A program made the translations under genes and the position numbers. From contig JASAMV010004766.1 of the NCBI GenBank assembly GCA_030248065.1, positions 62,001-126,000 on the forward strand: a stretch of 64,000 bases of DNA, written 5' to 3'. The DNA is from Rhynchonema sp. JSB1_4. Lineage: Eukaryota; Nematoda; Chromadorea; Monhysterida; Xyalidae. Shown here one piece after another: positions 58,501 to 64,000 of the stretch. Each line of letters starts with the position of its first letter. Position 1 is the first letter of the stretch. A model generated the notes under the pieces. The model saw only the letters and a list, made by a program, of their open reading frames with translations, had not been told where the DNA came from and made no database searches.

Positions 58501-61500
58501 TTTATCATCCCAGGAACTCGAACGGAAAGCGGCCGAGCTCAAACGCCGCGAGGAAGAGCTGGAACGACGCGCACAGCAGGGCGGTGGAGGTTGGTTGTTT
58601 ATTAAGAGTTATGACTTATGAAGCTGAATTCTCGATAGCGATAGAGAGCGACCATCTTATTGGGGAACCTCCCCTACCCCTTCTTATAGTGCATATTCTG
58701 TGAACGTTATTCTGGTCCCTAACTTGCCGTTAGTCTCCCACTCGAAAGGTGACTTGATGAATATTCTTTAAATTGAGCGAAAATGCCGGGTCCCAATTAT
58801 GTGGAAAAGAACGCACATTTTTCACTAAAACGTATTTTGTCGTTTTCGCGCAGAAAGAAAACAATTTTCACTTTCTTTGCAGCGCCAGCCAACAACTGGC
58901 CCCCGCTGCCCTCTTTCATCCCGCTGCAGCCGTGCTTTTACATGGACATCGAAGTGGAGATACCCAGTGAATTTCAGAAGACCGTCCGTTACGTCTACTA
59001 TCTATGGCTAAGTCAGTTGAATTCTTGCTGAGTTTTATTCAGAATCAAAAGACTAAGCTAAACAATGAAGTTAACTCAAGTTTGTCGACTAGATTGGGCT
59101 CGATCAGATCGAAAATTAGGATTTTCACTGGCGTAAAAATGTTTGTACGAACTTTTACGCTGGTCGAAATGAGAACTAATTATGGAAGCTAAATAAACCA
59201 AACAAATAATTAATATTTTTTGGGGAACGTAGAGTGCCAGTGGTAGAACGGTTGATGTCAGCTTTTTACTACCGTAGATTCCCGTCTAGAATGTGCTGCA
59301 TGGAGGCCACGGACAAAGACCTCTATCGGGAATGGTTGCATACGATGTGGTTACTGTAGCTATTCTACGATCGGCACTCTACGGTCCAAGTTTTTTTGCA
59401 CAAAACAATTGCTCAATATATTGCAGTTTACGTCCTGACGCTGCTGTTGAATGTTCTGGGCGCAACGATCTACTGGTTCTGGGGCGCGGCCGACACTATG
59501 TCCGGTGTTGGCCTGTTCTTTCTCACATTGCTGCAAGTGGCCATCTTCACGCCATGCTCGTTCCTGTGCTGGTATCGACCGCTCTACAAAGCGTTCAGGC
59601 GAGTGCTTTGCCTGTTCGGGTGTAAACTTTGTTTGGGGCTGGGGGGTTTGTCATTTCTTTGGTAAACGCGCAGCAGGCGCAGTTTGTAAAAAAAAACTAA
59701 TTTGTGGCGCGTCATTGTGTAATTATGTTACAATTTTATTACAATTATGTTGTAATTTTGTAACTATGTAATTATAACTAAAGAACTCACTAAAACTCTG
59801 ATTTGAGCAAGAAAACCATGAGCCCAATGAATTACGACGTTTTAGAGACGACAGTTCGTTCAATTTCATGGTCTACTTCTTCATGTTCATGATACACATA
59901 CTGTTGATATCAGTGCAAGCCATCGGGCTATCGCACTCCAGCGGTGCTTGGTCCGTAAGAGATATTGTACTGTACATCGACGTCGTACTTGTATTTGTGC
60001 TGCACCCACCAGTCTGTAGCGTGGCCAGGATTAGGATGTCGAATTCGGTGATCGGATCGGATCTGTGTTTTGGTCACGTGACTTTTTGTATTGAATATGT
60101 TTCTAGGGTTACTGTTGCTTTAATTTTAAATCACGTGCAGGTTGATCATTTGAGGTGTTACCAAACAGATAACGAATAACCGCTATGCTGTTCGACATCT
60201 GTGGCCAGAGTAAATCTCGAAATGCCCTCAATTGTTAAAAATAAAGCCAAAAGTCCAAGACAAATCAAATCCGATTCGATCATCGAGTTTCAAGCATGCA
60301 CATACGTGAATTTATAGTGCGGTGCCGTGTGAGTGATGGTGGCAAGCTGGCTGATGTTTCACATGCACAATATGTGTCGATGTTGTGTTGTTGTGCTCTT
60401 TCAGAAACGATTCGTCCGTCCAGTTCGTCGTGTTCTTTTTCTGCATGTTTTTCCAAATCATATTCTGCTGTCTATTCGCTATCGGCGTGCTCGGATGGAG
60501 TTGGTAAGTGGGCTGGTATTCAATGTTTCACTTCACTCACTGTTTTGGTACTTTGATGTTTCGTATTAGTTCGTGTGTACTGGTGGGCTTTTGGTTGCTT
60601 TGGGTTTGGTGTCAACATAAATACGTTACTGCAGTCCGACTTGCGGTGACTTGAGTGAACGTTTATGCTGTGCAGACAAATTTTCGTATTGAGCAATTTG
60701 GAATGTTCCTATCCGGGCTTTTTTGACATTCATATTAGGGTTAGAGAGATGTCGGGTGTCGGGTGCCAAAAAAGTGTAGGTGTCGGGTGTCGGGTACCCC
60801 CAGATGTCGGGTGTCGGTTTTCTTGGGACCCGACAGCCGACACCCGACACTTGCGGTTCAAAACATCAGTTTTGCTGAGATAAGAATTTTGAGAGAATAT
60901 TTTCTTCGAACCAAATGTTTCCGAAGACGCAGAATGTGACATTTTGGTGTTTATTTCTTTTTGAAAATACTTGAATTCAGTAACTTGAGCCAAAAAAATG
61001 CGCTAATGATGCAAATGAGCAAAAAATTGCCTGTTTTTGGTCCAAAAACGGGTGTCGGGTGTCGGTTTTTTTGCAACTGTCGGGTGTCGGCTTTTTTTCT
61101 CAGATGTCGGGTGTCGGGTACCCCACGACCTCTAACCCTAATTCATAAATCTCACTTTCGATTCAGAATTGGCCGTCTTTTCGCGAAGTACAAATCGCCA
61201 AAATGTGCAATACCACACCACTTAGTTGCTCAATATGAAAACCCGATAAGTACGAACGAAACGATTGATTTCAAGATACACAATTTCTCTGAAATCGGTC
61301 GAGGTCGTAAAAGCATGATAGAATGCGTCCTCAAGTTATTCTAAATTGATTGAGCACTTGCCCCCGCCCATATTGCAGCGGTTGGTTGAACGTGTCGACG
61401 CAGTTCAGCCACGGCAAGATCTTCGCCGGCATCGTGATGCTGTTGCCCGCTGCTGGATTCACATTCTGCGCTGTCGCTATGATTCTCGTGTTGATGAAGG

Positions 61501-62813
61501 TTAATTTGATTATGTGTTTATCTCTGTCTGTCTTCTGTGATTGCCGTTTTCGTGAAATTCACCAGTCTTCATGTCTGAAAACCGTTGACCGCCAATTTGC
61601 AGCTATGACCAGACCACGACTGCGATTTGACAATGGAAATGTCTGTTTTGCCCTTGTTTTACGATAGGGTTTGTTGGAGCATTTATTTCGACCAGCGTAA
61701 GAGGCACAATGAACAACTGTTACGCTCGTCGAAATTAGTGCCCAAACTCTATCACTAAATTCGGCTCAAAGTTGTAGTGCACAACCGCAGTCCTGGTCGT
61801 CCTAGCCACGAGCGCAACTAAACACGATAATATAATCATGGTGTACGCAAACCACACCAACATGAGCTCGATGTCGCAGCTGGCAGAGTAGTGAAACATT
61901 CTGGCGTGGCTGCTGATTTGGGAAACGTCACACGTTGAAGAATACCAAGTGGATATACTGGCAGGCGGAAAAAAAACCGGTTTTTTTCCGAAAAAAAAAC
62001 CGAAAAAAAACCGTTTTTTTTCCGAGACCCGAATACTTTTCCATTTATTTTTCCGTGTGTACCTTTCTAAAAAAATTTTTTCATTTCAAAAAAATAACAA
62101 CAAATATATTTTAAAAAATAAACAAACAACACAAAAAAAAACAAAACTCCTACCACTCAACACACTCTTCCCTCAAAATTTACAATATTTATTTTTTTTA
62201 TTTTTAAAAAAAATTTAAACTTTATTCCGACACCCGAATACTTTTCCATTATTTTTCCTGGTACCTCACAGAAAAAGCACAAAAAAAAAAAGAAAAAGGC
62301 ACAAAACACGGCCCAAAGGGCCAAAAGGGAAACCAAGTCCCCCCCCCCAGCCCTCCCCACAACACAAACAACAACAAAAAAAAAAAAAAAAAAACCCAAA
62401 AAACCAAGTGGAGCATGATTATTTTCTCTTTCTATCCGCTTTGAATACACACCATCTTCGAAATTGGGCTCGTGTTGGTGTAGTTTGCCTTTACATACCC
62501 GTTCCAAAAGTGCTGCAACTATTTTGCATGATAATACGGGTCATAAAAATTTTGTCGATATCGAATCGTTAGTGGTCCTGGTCACAGTGCTTGCCCGCAA
62601 AGTTGATTCAACACTGAAAAGTGCAACCCTGAATGAATTCATCAGGTGCACGGCCTGTATCGTTCGTCGGGTGCGTCATTCGCCAAGGCGCAGCAAGAGT
62701 TCCAATCTGGTGTGATGAACAACCCGGATGTACAAAGTGGTATGGCCAGTGCTGCTAGTGCGGCGGCGCGAAGTTCGTTTAATGCCGCGGCAGGGGCTGG
62801 CGGGCGATATTGA
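55586..62813 (+). CDS. Scamp: Secretory carrier-associated membrane protein (SCAMP), nine coding exons with alternative exon 7
   Basis: SCAMPs are four-pass membrane proteins of post-Golgi and endosomal vesicles. Exons: 55586-55627, 56958-57053, 58326-58448, 58514-58589, 58883-59011, 59427-59598, exon 7 (59846-59950 or 60405-60503), 61379-61499, 62646-62813. All phases join; the product is 343 or 341 residues, normal for the family. The N-terminus has NPF motifs ([16 protein letters not shown]) that bind EH-domain proteins. Exons 3-4 give a proline-rich part and a coiled coil ([19 protein letters not shown]). Exons 5-6 hold NNWPPLP, the first two membrane spans and the 'E peptide' [10 protein letters not shown]. 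Exons 7 and 8 give spans 3 and 4. The C-terminus is [19 protein letters not shown] followed by an alanine-rich tail. Introns are GT-AG except intron 6, which starts GC. The ATG follows an AAG context; the promoter was not located. Confidence 0.95.
56290..56472. mobile_element. Foldback/MITE family F, copy 1 (SCAMP intron 1)
   Basis: About 183 bp with terminal inverted repeats ACTACGCCAACACGAGCC / GGCTCGTGTTTGCGTAGT (extending through CCGATTTCGGAG). Interior GGCTGCTGATTTGGGAAACG. Confidence 0.88.
56512..56694. mobile_element. Foldback/MITE family F, copy 2 (SCAMP intron 1)
   Basis: Same orientation and length as copy 1, separated by 39 bp, with about 80% similarity by eye. The rest of intron 1 (55628-56289) has a degenerate GGCCCG-type block near 56000 and no other feature. 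Confidence 0.85.
57054..58325. other. Scamp: SCAMP intron 2
   Basis: 1.27 kb, GTGGGT...GCAG. No repeats or ORFs of note; short runs of ACATACATACACGTGTG. Introns 4 and 5 (58590-58882, 59012-59426) likewise show nothing recognisable. Confidence 0.6.
59846..59950 (+). CDS. Scamp: SCAMP exon 7a (alternative third membrane span)
   Basis: 105 nt. Completes the arginine codon left by exon 6 and continues [20 protein letters not shown], the expected SCAMP pattern after the E peptide. Ends in TG before GTCCGT. Phase in and out equals that of exon 7b. The donor is weak compared with GTAAGT at 7b. Confidence 0.88.
60405..60503 (+). CDS. Scamp: SCAMP exon 7b (alternative third membrane span)
   Basis: 99 nt, encoding [20 protein letters not shown] and ending ...GVLGW plus a split codon, then GTAAGT. 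Homologous in position and pattern to 7a but clearly diverged. Joining 7a to 7b would make TG+A, an immediate TGA stop, so only one can be used at a time. Skipping both keeps the frame but removes a membrane span. Confidence 0.9.
60735..61141. mobile_element. MITE with TTAGGGTTAGAG ends (SCAMP intron 7)
   Basis: About 407 bp with ends TTAGGGTTAGAG / CTCTAACCCTAA, flanked by TTCATA on both sides. Subterminal arms are GTCGGGTGTCGGGT runs facing each other. The centre is AT-rich. No coding capacity. Confidence 0.85.
61846..62490. mobile_element. Foldback/MITE family F, copy 3, split by an insertion (SCAMP intron 8)
   Basis: Left half 61846-61954 and right half about 62402-62490 match family F (GGCTGCTGATTTGGGAAACG; AAATTGGGCTCGTGTTGGTG). 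The insert 61955-62401 is bounded by ACCAAGTGG on both sides, an 8-9 bp target duplication. The insert begins with inverted AAAAACCGG/CCGGTTTTT arms. Its right half is A- and C-homopolymer sequence of doubtful quality. Confidence 0.8.
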
Positions 62814-63854
62814 TTGATTTGGAATATGGAATTATGGATATGATGGGCGATTGATTGATTTTTATAGAGTTGTGGCTTTGGCACATCACCGCGAGTGTTT
62901 TGTATTTTGTCTTCTCATTGTTGTACGCTCTGTTTGTGTCCGCTCTCTTTCTGGCTCTCAACAATGTTCTTTTTTATTTCTATTGAAAATTGAATTTCTA
63001 TTTTAATTATGATCCTTTTTTTGTTTTCTGCGCATGAATGAATTCATTGTCATTACGGTGTACTGCACTGCTGTTCTGTTTGTTGCTTGTTCGATGTTTC
63101 ACTGTGTGTATGTGAATCTTTATTGGATCGCTGTGGTTAATCAGATTTTAACCTGAACCTATTTATGCGAGTTCATAGAAAGTCACCTATTTTGTCCTAT
63201 CATGTTTTCTTCCCAATATTCTGTGAATTTTGTGTTATTTATTGAGAAAAAACGTTTATAATGACCACCTGCTCCTGAATCACTACCACGAACGCAAATA
63301 ATGATCTATGGATCAGCACACAAAAAAAAAAAAAAAAATGTCTGCTTGGTAGCATCCCAGAAGCACCAAAAACTCCACCCTATTTTTTTCTTTTCATTTC
63401 ATTCTCTCCCTGGGTTCTCCTCACACCCAACAGTATCAGCTTCAGCCCCCTTCGCCAGCTTCCCTAATCCCCTCCCTCCCCCACCATATAAAAACAAAAG
63501 ACAAAAAAAACACAAAAAAACAAAAACACGAAACAAACCATCAAAAAAACAAAATAATAACAAAAAACAAAAAAAAAAATAATCATACAAACACCATATG
63601 ACCACAGGGTGACGACAACAAAAAAAGCCAGACAACGAAACGAACACAGAACGAAAGCGCCCCCACCAAGACACCCCCCGATAGCCAAACACCTTCAGCT
63701 ACCCCTCTGCCGCGAAGCCACCAGCCACACCACCCCCAGCGAACATCAGACAAAGCACACAACCGAGAAAAAAACACCATACATGGCCAGATAGCGGTGC
63801 GGTCAGTACTTAAGAGCGGTGCGGTCGGTGGAGCGCGATGTGCAACCCCCATTT
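62814..63854. other. SCAMP 3' flank and low-complexity sequence
   Basis: 62814-63300 is the likely 3' UTR and flank; I saw no clear AATAAA. 63300-63800 is A- and C-rich with long homopolymers and no coding signal. Confidence 0.5.
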
Positions 63855-64000
63855 TGGTGGAGCGCCATGTTTTTTTGTGGAGCGCCATGTTTTTTTGTGG
63901 AGCGCCATGTTTTTTTGTGGAGCGCCATGTTTTTTGTGGAGCGCCATGTTTTTTGCGGAGCGCCATGTTTTTTGTGGAGCGCCATGTTTTTTTGCGGAGC
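63855..64000. repeat. 20-21 bp minisatellite GTGGAGCGCCATGTTTTTTT
   Basis: Seven tandem units from about 63855 to the window edge, varying only in T-run length and GTGG/GCGG. The array continues beyond the window. Confidence 0.95.

Noticed and set aside
59953..59960. Alternative GTAAGA donor for SCAMP exon 7a
   Set aside because: It looks stronger than GTCCGT but would put exon 8 out of frame.

Overview
The window looks like repeat-rich nuclear DNA of an invertebrate animal. It holds one spliced host gene with GT-AG introns (a SCAMP membrane protein at the right end). Almost everything else is transposable elements, satellites and duplicated blocks. There are no bacterial-style operons, rRNA, tRNA or CRISPR arrays that I could recognise. 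The species cannot be named from the sequence.

Layout. (1) 1-4929: the capsid and packaging module of a Polinton/Maverick (adintovirus-like) element: major capsid protein, adenain-type protease, FtsK/HerA-type packaging ATPase and two smaller late-type proteins. The genes are packed with 1-4 nt spacing or overlaps and are interrupted by 54-62 nt introns. The first 280 bases are an inverted partial copy of the capsid gene. (2) 4936-5416: a repeat block with a (TATG)n tract. (3) 5500-10900 and 17457-18745: a ~245 bp satellite with variants. It is interrupted at 11026-17456 by two head-to-head copies of a CR1/L2-like LINE around a poly-T spacer. (4) 17457-46285: a giant inverted repeat, arms about 12.9 kb each, centred near 31.87 kb. 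Each arm holds satellite, gypsy-like gag fragments, a LINE remnant, minisatellites and a 168-codon ORF of unknown function. The centre is a nearly intact, Gag-only BEL/Pao LTR element with 294 bp LTRs. (5) 46464-49090: three other satellite families, one containing a hAT-type MITE with a perfect 8 bp target duplication. (6) 49554-55372: MITEs and foldbacks, including a three-level nest: a LINE with a 5' inversion, inside a TA-flanked element, inside a hAT-like element. Target duplications are visible at all three levels. (7) 55586-62813: the SCAMP gene, nine coding exon positions, with two alternative versions of exon 7 in tandem. (8) 62814-64000: 3' flank, low-complexity sequence and a 20-21 bp minisatellite running off the edge.

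The most interesting points are the SCAMP exon pair (same phase, and joining both would create an immediate stop), the compact intron-containing Polinton cassette, and the Russian-doll insertion. Several MITE families also share an arm design of short tandem motifs in inverted orientation. Caution: parts of the window look like uncorrected long-read or amplification sequence, so the three inverted duplications may be partly or wholly artefacts. These parts are 6.4-8.3, 13.0-14.3, 30.0-30.6, 62.0-62.4 and 63.3-63.8 kb, with single-base deletions or inflated homopolymers.
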